Shown here piece by piece: positions 1 through 7,064 of a stretch of DNA of 10,564 nt (the stretch's first letter is position 1; every line of letters starts with the position of its first letter). Position numbers and translations under genes: made by a program. Origin of the DNA: JBLHKE01 sp047619485 (GTDB taxonomy: Bacteria; Verrucomicrobiota; Verrucomicrobiia; Verrucomicrobiales; DEV007); contig JBLHKE010000223.1 of assembly GCA_047619485.1 (NCBI GenBank), forward strand, positions 1-10,564. The letters run 5' to 3'. The notes beneath the pieces are model-generated. The model worked only from the letters and a program-made list of their open reading frames with translations. It did not search any database and was not told where the DNA came from.

Positions 1-32
1 CTTTCACGCCATTCGTTGTGTAAGTAAGAACT

Positions 33-845
33 ATGTGGACCGACGCTCATTCATTTACTGACATTCTTTACGAAAAGACCGCCGACGGGATTGCCAAGAT
101 CACCATCAACCGACCGGAGGTGCGCAACGCGTTCCGACCACAGACGGTGAAGGAGATGCTGGCCGCTTTCGAACTCGCCCATGAGGATCCGGAGGTTGGC
201 GTGATCATCCTGACTGGCAAAGGCGACCTGGCGTTCTGCTCAGGTGGAGATCAAAAGGTTCGTGGGCACGCTGGCTACGTGGGTGCGGATGGCGTGCCGC
301 GCCTGAACGTGCTCGACCTGCAACGCAAAATTCGCTCGATTCCAAAACCGGTGATCGCGATGGTGGCCGGATACGCGATCGGTGGTGGGCATGTCTTGCA
401 CATCGTCTGCGATCTTACCGTCGCGGCCGACAACGCCCGCTTCGGGCAGACCGGACCGAAGGTCGGATCGTTTGATGGCGGGCTCGGGTCGAGCTACTTG
501 GCGCGGATTGTCGGTCAGAAGAAGGCTCGTGAGATCTGGTATCTTTGTCGTCAGTACGATGCGCAGCAGGCGCTCGAGATGGGGTTGGTGAACACCGTCG
601 TGCCACTTGCGGAACTGGAGGCGGAGACACTCAAGTGGGCGCGCGAGATCATGGCGCACTCGCCGCTGGCGCTACGCTGCCTGAAGGCGGCTCTGAACGC
701 TGACTGCGATGGCCAGATGGGACTGCTCGACATGGCGGGCAATTCGACCCTGCTCTACTACATGTCCGAGGAAGCGAAGGAGGGGCGCGATGCATTTATC
801 GAGAAGCGCGCTCCCGACTTTTCGAAATTTCCACGCGTGCCTTAG
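33..845 (+). CDS. menB: 1,4-dihydroxy-2-naphthoyl-CoA synthase MenB
   Basis: Crotonase-fold enzyme that cyclises o-succinylbenzoyl-CoA to 1,4-dihydroxy-2-naphthoyl-CoA in the cytoplasmic menaquinone pathway. The 270-residue length is close to the E. coli enzyme (285). Visible motifs are the oxyanion-hole segments around GGD (71-73) and GYAIGGGH (113-120), and the signature GQTGPKVGSFDGG (138-150). By alignment with E. coli, Asp148 and Tyr243 match the catalytic Asp163 and Tyr258, and Gly141 with Gln139 match the positions that mark the bicarbonate-dependent type I enzymes. The C-terminal PDFSKFPRVP is typical of MenB. The ATG at 33 has only a weak upstream purine stretch (TAAGTAAGAA), but it gives the expected N-terminus. 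First gene of the men cluster seen here; menA starts 13 bases after its stop. The identification is firm because similarity runs along the whole length. Confidence 0.97.
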   Translation: MWTDAHSFTDILYEKTADGIAKITINRPEVRNAFRPQTVKEMLAAFELAHEDPEVGVIILTGKGDLAFCSGGDQKVRGHAGYVGADGVPRLNVLDLQRKIRSIPKPVIAMVAGYAIGGGHVLHIVCDLTVAADNARFGQTGPKVGSFDGGLGSSYLARIVGQKKAREIWYLCRQYDAQQALEMGLVNTVVPLAELEAETLKWAREIMAHSPLALRCLKAALNADCDGQMGLLDMAGNSTLLYYMSEEAKEGRDAFIEKRAPDFSKFPRVP

Positions 846-858
846 CGAGGATATTCTC

Positions 859-1737
859 GTGTCTGGCTCACTGAAATCCTGGATCCTCGCGGCTCGGCCG
901 AAAACGCTGCCGGCCGCGCTGGTGCCAGTCTGGGTGGGGACGGTGCTTGCTGGTCGCCTTGGGACGACGGATGCGACCCTCGGTTGGTGCACGCTGCTGA
1001 GCGCAATCGCGATCCAGGTGGCGACGAATTTTTTCAACGATGCGCTCGATTCCGAGAAAGGAGCAGACACCGAGAAGCGGCTGGGGCCGGTGCGCGCGTC
1101 TGCGACGGGCTTGATCGCCGGCAAGACGATGATGACCGCGGCATGGATCACGCTCGGGGTGGCGGTCGCGTTCTCGGTGCCGCTGGTCTTGGCTCACGGT
1201 TGGCCGATCATCGCCATTGGAGTCGTCTCGATGTTGTGTGCCTACGCCTACACTGGTGGCCCATTTCCACTGGCTTACCGTGGGATGGGGGAGGTGTTCG
1301 TGGTCGCGTTCTTTGGGGTCGTGGCGGTGATGGGGACGGTCTTTGTTCACACTGGGGAATGGCATGATGAAGGATGGCTGATGGGCGCGCAGGTGGGCTT
1401 GCTGTGCGCCGTTTTGATCGCGATTAATAATTCCCGTGACCGGGCAGAGGACGAGCGCAGCCGCAAGTATACGCTCGCGGTGCTGTTTGGGCAGAGCTTT
1501 GCTGAGGTCGAGATCATGGTGCTCTGCCTGCTGCCCCTGGCTGTTGGCGCCATCTGGCACTTCGTGTTCGGCTGGTGGGAGGCGATGATCTACCCGCTGG
1601 CGTTGTTGCCTCTAGGGCTGGTGATTGTGGTAAAGGTGCTGGGCACGGATCCTGGGCGGATCTACAACCGCTTCCTCGCCATGTCGGCTGCTCAGCTGGT
1701 CGGCTACGCCATCCTCATCACGCTAGCGGCACAATGA
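859..1737 (+). CDS. menA: 1,4-dihydroxy-2-naphthoate polyprenyltransferase MenA
   Basis: UbiA-family integral membrane prenyltransferase that attaches the polyprenyl chain to 1,4-dihydroxy-2-naphthoate, giving demethylmenaquinone. I chose GTG at 859 (292 residues) because the motif GAGGA (847-851) lies 7 bases upstream and the protein then starts VSGSLKSWILAARPKTLPAA, the usual MenA N-terminus; a longer reading frame back to 709 only overlaps menB out of frame. The two Mg-diphosphate-binding Asp motifs are present: NFFNDALD (57-64, with Asp61 and Asp64) and NSRDRAED (191-198, with Asp194 and Asp198). About eight hydrophobic segments are spread across the sequence, for example 41-57, 92-112, 115-132, 145-163, 177-190, 217-238, 244-261 and 273-291. 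Its TGA stop overlaps the ATG of menC (ATGA), which implies coupled translation. The closest alternative would be another UbiA enzyme, but the men context settles it. Confidence 0.94.
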   Translation: MSGSLKSWILAARPKTLPAALVPVWVGTVLAGRLGTTDATLGWCTLLSAIAIQVATNFFNDALDSEKGADTEKRLGPVRASATGLIAGKTMMTAAWITLGVAVAFSVPLVLAHGWPIIAIGVVSMLCAYAYTGGPFPLAYRGMGEVFVVAFFGVVAVMGTVFVHTGEWHDEGWLMGAQVGLLCAVLIAINNSRDRAEDERSRKYTLAVLFGQSFAEVEIMVLCLLPLAVGAIWHFVFGWWEAMIYPLALLPLGLVIVVKVLGTDPGRIYNRFLAMSAAQLVGYAILITLAAQ

Positions 1738-2666
1738 GCGAGTATTTCTACTGGCGCTACCGTCTGAAGCTCGCCGGTGGCGGCAAATTGAATGCCCAGA
1801 CTCCGGCGGGAGAAATTGAGGGTGCCCTGCTGCGTGACAGACTCGGCGGGCATGCCTGTCTGCAGCCTTGGGAGGGGCTCGGACAGGGAGATTTGGATGC
1901 CTCTCTGGCAGTGTTGAAGGCAGGGGGTGAGTCAGGTTTGTTGGCCAGCTGCCGCCGTTGCATGGCTCTGGATGGCACGGCGCGGGCGGCAGGAATCGAC
2001 CTTTTTGTCGACAAAATGATCCCGCGGAGCCACCTCACGGTGCCGAATTGGGCTGATTTTGCCTGGCTTGAGGAAAAAAAATCGGCCGGATTTAATCTTT
2101 TTAAGCTGAAATGTGGGGTTGATCTGAAAGCGGAGGCGCGCCGGATCACCGGGCTTCTCGACCGATTCGAGCCTCCCTTGAAGCTGCGCCTCGACTTCAA
2201 TGAATGCCTCGATCTGGCCGGGCTTTTCACCTTTGTGTCATTGTTAGGTAAAAACGCTGAGCGGCTCGATTTTGTCGAGGATCCGGTGCCCTATGATCCC
2301 GAAGTTTGGCAACAACTGACGCGTCAGTTGCCGTTCGATCTGGCGGTGGATCAGGCGGGTTCTCGCGCGAGTGATGGCTTCGCTGTAAGAGTTGTAAAAC
2401 CCGCTTGGGAAGAGATTCCAACACGCCCTGGCCGGATCGTTTTTACCAGTGCGATGGACCACCCGATCGGGCAGTTGTTCGCTGCTCACGAAGCCGCCAT
2501 TTTTGAGGGGGAAGTTGAAGACTGTGGGTTGCTTACCCACTGGCTTTTTGAAGCCGATGAATTTTCAGAAGCACTCGGTGTCGGCGACCGCCGTTTACTA
2601 CCTCCCGGCGGCGTAGGATTGGGTTTTGATGATCTGCTGGAATCTCTTCCTTGGAGGGCGTTATGA
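1734..2666 (+). CDS. menC: o-succinylbenzoate synthase MenC
   Basis: Enolase-superfamily enzyme that dehydrates SHCHC to o-succinylbenzoate in menaquinone synthesis. Start is the ATG at 1734, overlapping the menA stop; it gives 310 residues beginning MSEYFYWRYRLKL, close to the usual MenC length (about 320). The active-site set is complete: KLK at 124-126 (general acid/base lysines), metal ligands Asp154 (RLDFNE), Glu182 (VEDP) and Asp206 (AVDQ), and Lys222 (VVKP) as the opposite-face lysine. The context between menA and menE distinguishes it from other muconate-cycloisomerase-like enolase relatives. A run of eight A residues lies in the coding sequence at 2074-2081 without breaking the frame. 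Its TGA overlaps the ATG of menE. Confidence 0.93.
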   Translation: MSEYFYWRYRLKLAGGGKLNAQTPAGEIEGALLRDRLGGHACLQPWEGLGQGDLDASLAVLKAGGESGLLASCRRCMALDGTARAAGIDLFVDKMIPRSHLTVPNWADFAWLEEKKSAGFNLFKLKCGVDLKAEARRITGLLDRFEPPLKLRLDFNECLDLAGLFTFVSLLGKNAERLDFVEDPVPYDPEVWQQLTRQLPFDLAVDQAGSRASDGFAVRVVKPAWEEIPTRPGRIVFTSAMDHPIGQLFAAHEAAIFEGEVEDCGLLTHWLFEADEFSEALGVGDRRLLPPGGVGLGFDDLLESLPWRAL

Positions 2667-3772
2667 CCCCGTTTCGATTCGATTCAGAAGCTGGTGGAAA
2701 TACCATTCTGCTGCCGCGGCACTCGCTGTATTCTAGGCAGGAAATCGATCGTGTATTGCGCGGTTTTGACTTGGGAGATGTGGTCGTTTTCCAAACCTCG
2801 GGATCTACAGGTAATGCTCGTTGGGTATGCCATTCAAAGCACGGCTTAATGGAATCGGCGAAGGCGGTGAACGAGTTCCTCCGCGCCACGAAAGAAGACG
2901 TTTGGGTTTGCCCTTTGCCGACGTTTCACGTCGGTGGATTCGGGGTTTTAGCACGTGCATTCTGCTGTGGTTCAAAGGTTTATGAGCTGAGGGGCGATTG
3001 GAATCCAGAGGCTTATGTCGAGCTTTGTGAAGCGCACCAGGCCAGTCTGAGTTCTCTCGTTCCTACCCAGGTCTATGATCTCGTCTCCCATCGTTTGGCT
3101 GCGCCGGCATCACTGCGCGCGGTGCTGGTTGGAGGCGGGCATCTCGACGTCGAACTCGAGCTGCAAGCACGGGCGCTTGGTTGGCCGGTGCTACGAACCT
3201 ATGGGCTTTCGGAGGCTGGTTCTCAGGTTGCGACACAACGTGGTGAGCAACTGGAGTTGCTGCCCCATCTAGAAGCCGCAACGGACGAGTATGGAGCGCT
3301 GAAGCTGAGGGGGGACTCGATGGCGCTTGGCTACCTCTCGCGGGCGGAGGATGGCACTTGGGCGTTCGAAACCTTGATGGGTGAAGATGGTTGGTTTGAC
3401 ACCGATGATCTGGTTGAGCTGAACGGGGGTGTTTTGCGGTTCATCGGAAGGAATTCCTCAAGGGTAAAGGTGCTGGGCGAACTCGTGGATTTGGAGGCCT
3501 TGGAAAGAGCGTTTGCTTCGGGCTTAGAAAAGAGCGCAGACCTTGCGCTGGTAGCGGTTCCAGATGCGCGATCAGAGCATGCAATCGTACTTATTCACAC
3601 CGTGGCAAACGATCGGTTGGCGATGGCGCAGTCAATCGCGGCGTTTAACACCAAGATGGCAGGGTTTGAGCGAATTTCGCGGTCGCTTGAAGTCGGCGCG
3701 CTGCCGCGTGGATCGCTTGGTAAATTGCGTCGTGGAGAGTTGCGGAGAATGGCGATCGATGCCGAAAAATAG
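2663..3772 (+). CDS. menE: o-succinylbenzoate-CoA ligase MenE (short form)
   Basis: ANL-superfamily adenylate-forming enzyme, inferred to activate o-succinylbenzoate with ATP and CoA to OSB-CoA, the MenB substrate. Start is the ATG at 2663, overlapping the menC stop and preceded by GGAGG (2653-2657); an in-frame TTG at 2651 is less likely. Motifs in order are the P-loop TSGSTG (45-50), PTFHVGGF (86-93), LVGGG (155-159), YGLSEAGSQ (180-188), GWFDTDD (243-249), IGRNSSRVKVLGE (261-273) and, near the C-terminus, LPRGSLGKLRR (347-357) with Lys354 in the position of the adenylation lysine. At 369 residues it lacks roughly the first 80-100 residues of the longer E. coli/Bacillus-type enzymes. The lysine that usually follows the P-loop (TSGTTGKPK) is absent here (TGNARWV). 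Function rests on the conserved motifs plus the men context; by sequence alone it could be another acyl-CoA ligase. Confidence 0.88.
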   Translation: MTPFRFDSEAGGNTILLPRHSLYSRQEIDRVLRGFDLGDVVVFQTSGSTGNARWVCHSKHGLMESAKAVNEFLRATKEDVWVCPLPTFHVGGFGVLARAFCCGSKVYELRGDWNPEAYVELCEAHQASLSSLVPTQVYDLVSHRLAAPASLRAVLVGGGHLDVELELQARALGWPVLRTYGLSEAGSQVATQRGEQLELLPHLEAATDEYGALKLRGDSMALGYLSRAEDGTWAFETLMGEDGWFDTDDLVELNGGVLRFIGRNSSRVKVLGELVDLEALERAFASGLEKSADLALVAVPDARSEHAIVLIHTVANDRLAMAQSIAAFNTKMAGFERISRSLEVGALPRGSLGKLRRGELRRMAIDAEK

Positions 3773-3849
3773 GGCTTTTTGGAGCGGAATGGTCGGTGGA
3801 TGGGAAGCAAAAAGAAAAAAATTAACTTAGAGATCCTAAATTTCGGCGG

Positions 3850-3876
3850 TTGACGTTTCTCGGAACCGCGTATCTT
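3850..3876 (+). promoter_or_regulatory. Putative promoter of the HU-like gene
   Basis: TTGACG at 3850-3855 matches five of six -35 consensus bases. TATCTT at 3871-3876 is a plausible -10 box, with a short 15-base spacer. A start of transcription near 3883 would give a leader of about 70 bases. A perfect dyad, GCGGTT (3846-3851) and AACCGC (3864-3869), brackets the -35 region and could be an operator. Sigma-factor consensus in this lineage is not well known, so this is a tentative call. Confidence 0.4.
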
Positions 3877-3883
3877 AGCGCTT

Positions 3884-3910
3884 CCTGCCAGTTGCTGGTA
3901 GGAGCTACCA
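3884..3910 (+). promoter_or_regulatory. Alternative hairpins in the HU gene leader
   Basis: Two hairpins share bases and cannot both form. The first is CCTGCCAG (3884-3891) with CTGGTAGG (3895-3902), an 8-bp stem including one G-U pair and a TTG loop. The second is TGGTAG (3896-3901) with CTACCA (3905-3910), a perfect 6-bp stem with a GAG loop. They lie right after the predicted transcription start and about 40 bases before the HU start codon. A role in mRNA stability or autoregulation is inference only. Confidence 0.35.
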
Positions 3911-3951
3911 TTAACTATTCGTAACCAAACAATTAAGAAGCACTAAATATT

Positions 3952-4275
3952 ATGGCAACCGCCGCTCCAAAATCACCAACCAAGACTGAGATCCTCTCCA
4001 ACATTGCTGACTCGACCAATCTCTCGAAAAAAGAGGTGGGTGCGGTTCTCGATTCGCTCTCCGCTGAGATCGGCAAAGCAATCGGCAAAAAAGGCCCAGG
4101 TGCCTTCGCGATCCCAGGTCTCTGCAAGATCGTCGTCCAGCGCAAGCCTGCTACCAAGGCAGCTACCAAGCCAAACCCATTCAAGCCGGGTGAGATGATG
4201 GAAGTGTCCGCTAAGCCGGCTCGCAACGTCGTTAAAGTCCGTCCTCTGAAGAACCTCAAGGACATGGTCAGCTAG
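3952..4275 (+). CDS. HU/IHF-family DNA-binding protein
   Basis: Small basic histone-like protein of 107 residues that should bind and bend DNA as a dimer and help organise the nucleoid. The helical dimerisation half (10-46) reads TKTEILSNIADSTNLSKKEV and onward, the classic HU start. It is followed by GAFAIPGLCKI (50-60), equivalent to the GxFxV strand. A lysine/proline-rich arm, RKPATKAATKPNPFKPGE (64-81), replaces the usual RxGRNPxTGE DNA-binding arm. The C-terminal strand and helix (82-107) end in PLKNLKDMVS, like HU FKxGKxLKDAV. The arm lacks the standard sequence, so this is a divergent HU of the type seen in Verrucomicrobiota and relatives. Six of its isoleucine and many of its other codons favour C-ended forms, consistent with high expression. 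Start ATG at 3952 has only a weak AAGAAG upstream. It has its own promoter-like region and a strong terminator, so it is likely monocistronic. Confidence 0.88.
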   Translation: MATAAPKSPTKTEILSNIADSTNLSKKEVGAVLDSLSAEIGKAIGKKGPGAFAIPGLCKIVVQRKPATKAATKPNPFKPGEMMEVSAKPARNVVKVRPLKNLKDMVS

Positions 4276-4302
4276 GCTGAACCACTGAGACTTGTCTCTT
4301 TG

Positions 4303-4343
4303 AAGAGGCCGATCCTACCGTCTGGTGGGGTCGGCCTCTTTTT
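4303..4343 (+). terminator. Intrinsic terminator after the HU gene
   Basis: A 17-bp stem pairs 4303-4319 with 4324-4340, starting AAGAGGCCGATCC and returning GGGGTCGGCCTCTT, with one G-U pair and a GTCT tetraloop. The 3' side runs straight into TTTTT (4339-4343). It begins 27 bases after the HU stop codon. This is a strong rho-independent terminator; the A residues on the 5' side give it some potential in the reverse direction too. Confidence 0.92.
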
Positions 4344-4347
4344 GTGT

Positions 4348-4377
4348 CATAACTTCGATTTCTAAATCGAAGTTATG
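4348..4377. repeat. Perfect palindrome, solo copy of the TAACTTCGATTT repeat
   Basis: CATAACTTCGATTT (4348-4361) is followed by a CT spacer and by its exact reverse complement AAATCGAAGTTATG (4364-4377). The core TAACTTCGATTT is identical to the left ends of the two larger repeats at 7061 and 8128, and the right half matches the consensus right end. It looks like the two outer ends joined with the interior missing. It sits 5 bases after the HU terminator and upstream of clpB. It lacks a T-run, so it is not itself an evident terminator. Confidence 0.85.
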
Positions 4378-4405
4378 TGAAAAATTGTCGCATGACTGCG
4401 CCAAC

Positions 4406-4438
4406 TTGACACGCTCTGGAGCTGGCAAACGCTACGTT
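4406..4438 (+). promoter_or_regulatory. Possible clpB promoter (-35 box only clear)
   Basis: TTGACA at 4406-4411 is a perfect -35 consensus, located 73 bases before the clpB start codon. No good -10 box lies at 16-18 bases; AACGCT (16-base spacing) and TACGTT (4433-4438, 21-base spacing) are the nearest candidates. I see no CIRCE (HrcA) dyad and no convincing sigma-32 -10 element (CCCCAT-like), so heat-shock control of clpB is not evident from this sequence. Confidence 0.3.
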
Positions 4439-4484
4439 TCTAGTCTTTTCCAACTGGCATGCATTTTGCAAGTAAGGTGAGATC

Positions 4485-7064
4485 ATGAGAATTGAACAAT
4501 TCACTATCAAACTGCGTGAAGCCCTCCAAGCCGCGCAAAATTTAGCCTCTGATCTTGGACATCAGGAACTGACGCCAGCTCACTTTTTTGTGGCCATGCT
4601 GGATGCACCCGAAGGGATCGCTAAGCCGCTTCTTGAGCGGGTCGGTGTCTCGGCCAGTGGTGCCCGATCGGAAGTGCAGGCATGGCTGGATCGCCAACCG
4701 AAGGTAAGTGGCGCCGTGAGTGGAACTCCGGGGCTGGGCAGTGATTTGAATGCGGTCATCAAAGCTGCTGAGAAAGAGATGAAGGCGCTCAAGGACGAGT
4801 ATCTGAGCGTGGAGCACGTCCTCCTAGGTCTGTTGGAGGCGAAATCTCCGGTGATGGATGTCCTCAAAGGGCTCGGGCTGACCAAGAAGGCGCTGATGCA
4901 GGCTCTCACTGCAGTGCGCGGTTCGCAACGGGTGACGGATGAGGATCCTGAAGGGAAGTATGAGGCGCTAGAAAAATATGGCTCCGATCTAACCGCTCTG
5001 GCCGAGGCCGGTAAAATCGATCCGGTGATCGGTCGTGATGACGAAATTCGACGGGTGATGCAGGTGCTCTCCCGGAGGAGAAAGAACAACCCGGTGTTGA
5101 TTGGCGAACCCGGCGTCGGCAAGACCGCGATCGCCGAGGGCATGGCGCGACGGATCGTCAGCGGCGATGTCCCAGATTCTCTCAAAGGCAAACGCCTCAT
5201 TTCGATGGATGTTGGCGCGATGGTCGCAGGTGCGAAGTACCGCGGTGAATTCGAGGATCGCTTGAAGGCGTTTCTGAAAGAGGTGACCGAGTCGGATGGG
5301 CAGATCATCTTGTTCATCGACGAGCTGCACACCATTGTCGGCGCAGGTGCTTCTGAGGGATCAGTGGATGCGTCTAACATGCTGAAGCCGCAACTGGCCC
5401 GGGGGGAACTCCGTTGCATCGGCGCGACGACCTTGAACGAGTACCGCAAATATGTGGAAAAAGACCCGGCGCTAGAGCGACGCTTCCAACCTGTCCGGGT
5501 CGGTGAGCCTAGCGTGACGGATACCGTGGCGATCCTGCGCGGCTTGAAGGAGCGCTATGAGGTGCATCATGGGGTGCGCATCCAAGACAATGCCCTCATC
5601 GCTGCCGCAACGCTCTCCGACCGCTACATCGCGGATCGTTTTTTGCCAGATAAGGCGATCGACCTTGTCGATGAGGCGAGTTCGCGATTGAAGATCGAAT
5701 TGGATTCGATGCCGACGGAAATCGATGAACTCGAGCGCGGGATCATGCAGTTGGAGATGGAGAAGCAGGCGCTCTCGAAAGAGAAAGATGCCGCGAGCAA
5801 GGAGCGAGTCGGCTCGATCGAAAAAGAGATCGCCAACCTCAGCGAGACGAGCACGCAGCTCAAAACACAGTGGCAGAATGAGAAGAGTATCATCAACGAA
5901 TCGAACAAGCTGCAGGAGGAACTCGAGCAGTTGCGGATCGAGTTGGAGCAGTCGCAGCGCGATGCCAACTTAAAGAGGGCGAGCGAATTGCAGTATGGCC
6001 TGATCCCGGAGAAGGAACGTGAGCTGAAGGAGCACAGCGACAGGCTTGCGGAGCAGCAGGAGGGGCAGCAGATCCTCAAGGAAGAGGTGACGGAGGAAGA
6101 CATCGCCAAGGTGGTCGCCTCGTGGACCGGGATTCCAGTGAACCGATTGCAGGAGGGCGAGCGGGAAAAATTAGTCCATATGGAAGATCGACTGCGCGAG
6201 CGGGTGATCGGTCAGGAGGATGCGGTGACAGCTGTTTCGAATGCGGTGCGTCGGGCGCGTGCAGGATTGCAGGACGAGGATCGGCCGATCGGTTCGTTTA
6301 TTTTTCTCGGACCGACGGGTGTCGGCAAGACCGAGCTGAGCCGGGCGCTGGCGGAGTTCCTGTTCGACGACGAGAACGCGACGGTGCGCATCGACATGAG
6401 CGAGTACATGGAGAAGCACAGCGTGGCTCGTCTGATCGGCGCGCCTCCCGGCTACGTTGGCTACGAGGAGGGCGGGCAGTTGACCGAGGCGGTACGGCGC
6501 AAGCCATACACGGTGGTTCTGTTCGACGAGATCGAGAAGGCTCACCCGGACGTTTTCAACGCGCTTCTGCAAGTGCTCGACGATGGTCGGATCACCGATG
6601 GCCAGGGCCGCACGGTCGACTTCACCAACACTGTCATCATCATGACGAGTAATGTCGGTAGCCAGTTCATCACGGACGAGAGCGATAGCGATAAACGTGA
6701 GGGGCTCGTGATGGGGGCGCTGCGCGACAGCTTCCGTCCGGAGTTTCTCAACCGGATCGATGAGACGATCATTTTCGACCGTCTGGACGTCGAGATGATC
6801 AAACAGATCGTGCAAATCCAGCTGGCCCGAGTGGTGAAGCGCCTTGAGAAGAAAGGCCTGGCGTTGGAGCTGAGTGACGAGGCCAGTGCGATTGTGGCTA
6901 AAGAGGGTTACGACCCGGTCTATGGTGCACGGCCGTTGAAGCGGGCGATCCAGCACCTGATCTTGGATCCACTGAGCATGGCGGTGCTTGAGGGGAGGTT
7001 TAAGGACGGCGACACCATCGTGGCAGATGCGCAGGACGGCACGATCGTGTTCAAGGAGGCGTAA
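4485..7064 (+). CDS. clpB: ATP-dependent disaggregase ClpB
   Basis: Hexameric AAA+ chaperone of the cytoplasm that, with DnaK, pulls polypeptides out of aggregates after stress. The 859 residues match the usual ClpB length (E. coli 857). Domains in order: Clp_N repeats (about 4-145); NBD1 with Walker A GEPGVGKT (207-214), pore loop KYRGEFEDR (251-259), Walker B FIDELHT (277-283) and Arg-finger region ALERRFQPV; a long charged coiled-coil middle domain (about 410-525) that separates ClpB from ClpA/ClpX-type unfoldases; NBD2 with Walker A GPTGVGKT (609-616), pore loop GYVG (656-659), Walker B with Asp681-Glu682 (LFDEIEKAHPDVFN) and a C-terminal domain. No ClpP-binding IGL/IGF loop was noticed, as expected. 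ATG at 4485 is preceded by AAGGTGA (4474-4480), 4 bases away. Val150 is encoded by GTG and aligns with the known internal start of E. coli ClpB. Its TAA stop is the first TAA of a palindromic repeat. Confidence 0.98.
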   Translation: MRIEQFTIKLREALQAAQNLASDLGHQELTPAHFFVAMLDAPEGIAKPLLERVGVSASGARSEVQAWLDRQPKVSGAVSGTPGLGSDLNAVIKAAEKEMKALKDEYLSVEHVLLGLLEAKSPVMDVLKGLGLTKKALMQALTAVRGSQRVTDEDPEGKYEALEKYGSDLTALAEAGKIDPVIGRDDEIRRVMQVLSRRRKNNPVLIGEPGVGKTAIAEGMARRIVSGDVPDSLKGKRLISMDVGAMVAGAKYRGEFEDRLKAFLKEVTESDGQIILFIDELHTIVGAGASEGSVDASNMLKPQLARGELRCIGATTLNEYRKYVEKDPALERRFQPVRVGEPSVTDTVAILRGLKERYEVHHGVRIQDNALIAAATLSDRYIADRFLPDKAIDLVDEASSRLKIELDSMPTEIDELERGIMQLEMEKQALSKEKDAASKERVGSIEKEIANLSETSTQLKTQWQNEKSIINESNKLQEELEQLRIELEQSQRDANLKRASELQYGLIPEKERELKEHSDRLAEQQEGQQILKEEVTEEDIAKVVASWTGIPVNRLQEGEREKLVHMEDRLRERVIGQEDAVTAVSNAVRRARAGLQDEDRPIGSFIFLGPTGVGKTELSRALAEFLFDDENATVRIDMSEYMEKHSVARLIGAPPGYVGYEEGGQLTEAVRRKPYTVVLFDEIEKAHPDVFNALLQVLDDGRITDGQGRTVDFTNTVIIMTSNVGSQFITDESDSDKREGLVMGALRDSFRPEFLNRIDETIIFDRLDVEMIKQIVQIQLARVVKRLEKKGLALELSDEASAIVAKEGYDPVYGARPLKRAIQHLILDPLSMAVLEGRFKDGDTIVADAQDGTIVFKEA

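Noticed and set aside
1..32. Possible 3' end of an upstream gene (a frame ending at TAA 21-23, last residues FTPFVV), perhaps menD.
   Set aside because: Only six codons are visible and another frame also ends nearby (25-27), so neither the frame nor the gene can be supported.
709..858. N-terminal extension of MenA by 50 residues to an ATG at 709.
   Set aside because: It overlaps menB out of frame, its residues are Arg/Cys-rich and unlike MenA, and the GTG at 859 has a good ribosome-binding site.
868..1560. 230-codon antisense frame within menA, and similar long frames in clpB (6171-6956).
   Set aside because: Low-complexity His/Arg-rich translations with no recognisable domain, opposite well-supported genes.
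1575..1733. N-terminal extension of MenC.
   Set aside because: It lies entirely within menA in another frame; the ATG at 1734 forms the usual ATGA overlap and gives the normal MenC start.
3761..3778. Hairpin around the menE stop codon (CCGAAAAA with TTTTTGG) as an operon terminator.
   Set aside because: The stem is A/T-rich with a bulge and overlaps the coding end; pairing is too weak to support termination.
4378..4484. CIRCE or sigma-32 heat-shock element upstream of clpB.
   Set aside because: No TTAGCACTC-N9-GAGTGCTAA dyad and no CCCCAT-like -10 sequence could be found.
4580..5449. 289-codon open frame antisense to clpB.
   Set aside because: Ser/Arg-rich shadow frame caused by the codon bias of a GC-rich gene; the sense strand encodes an intact ClpB.
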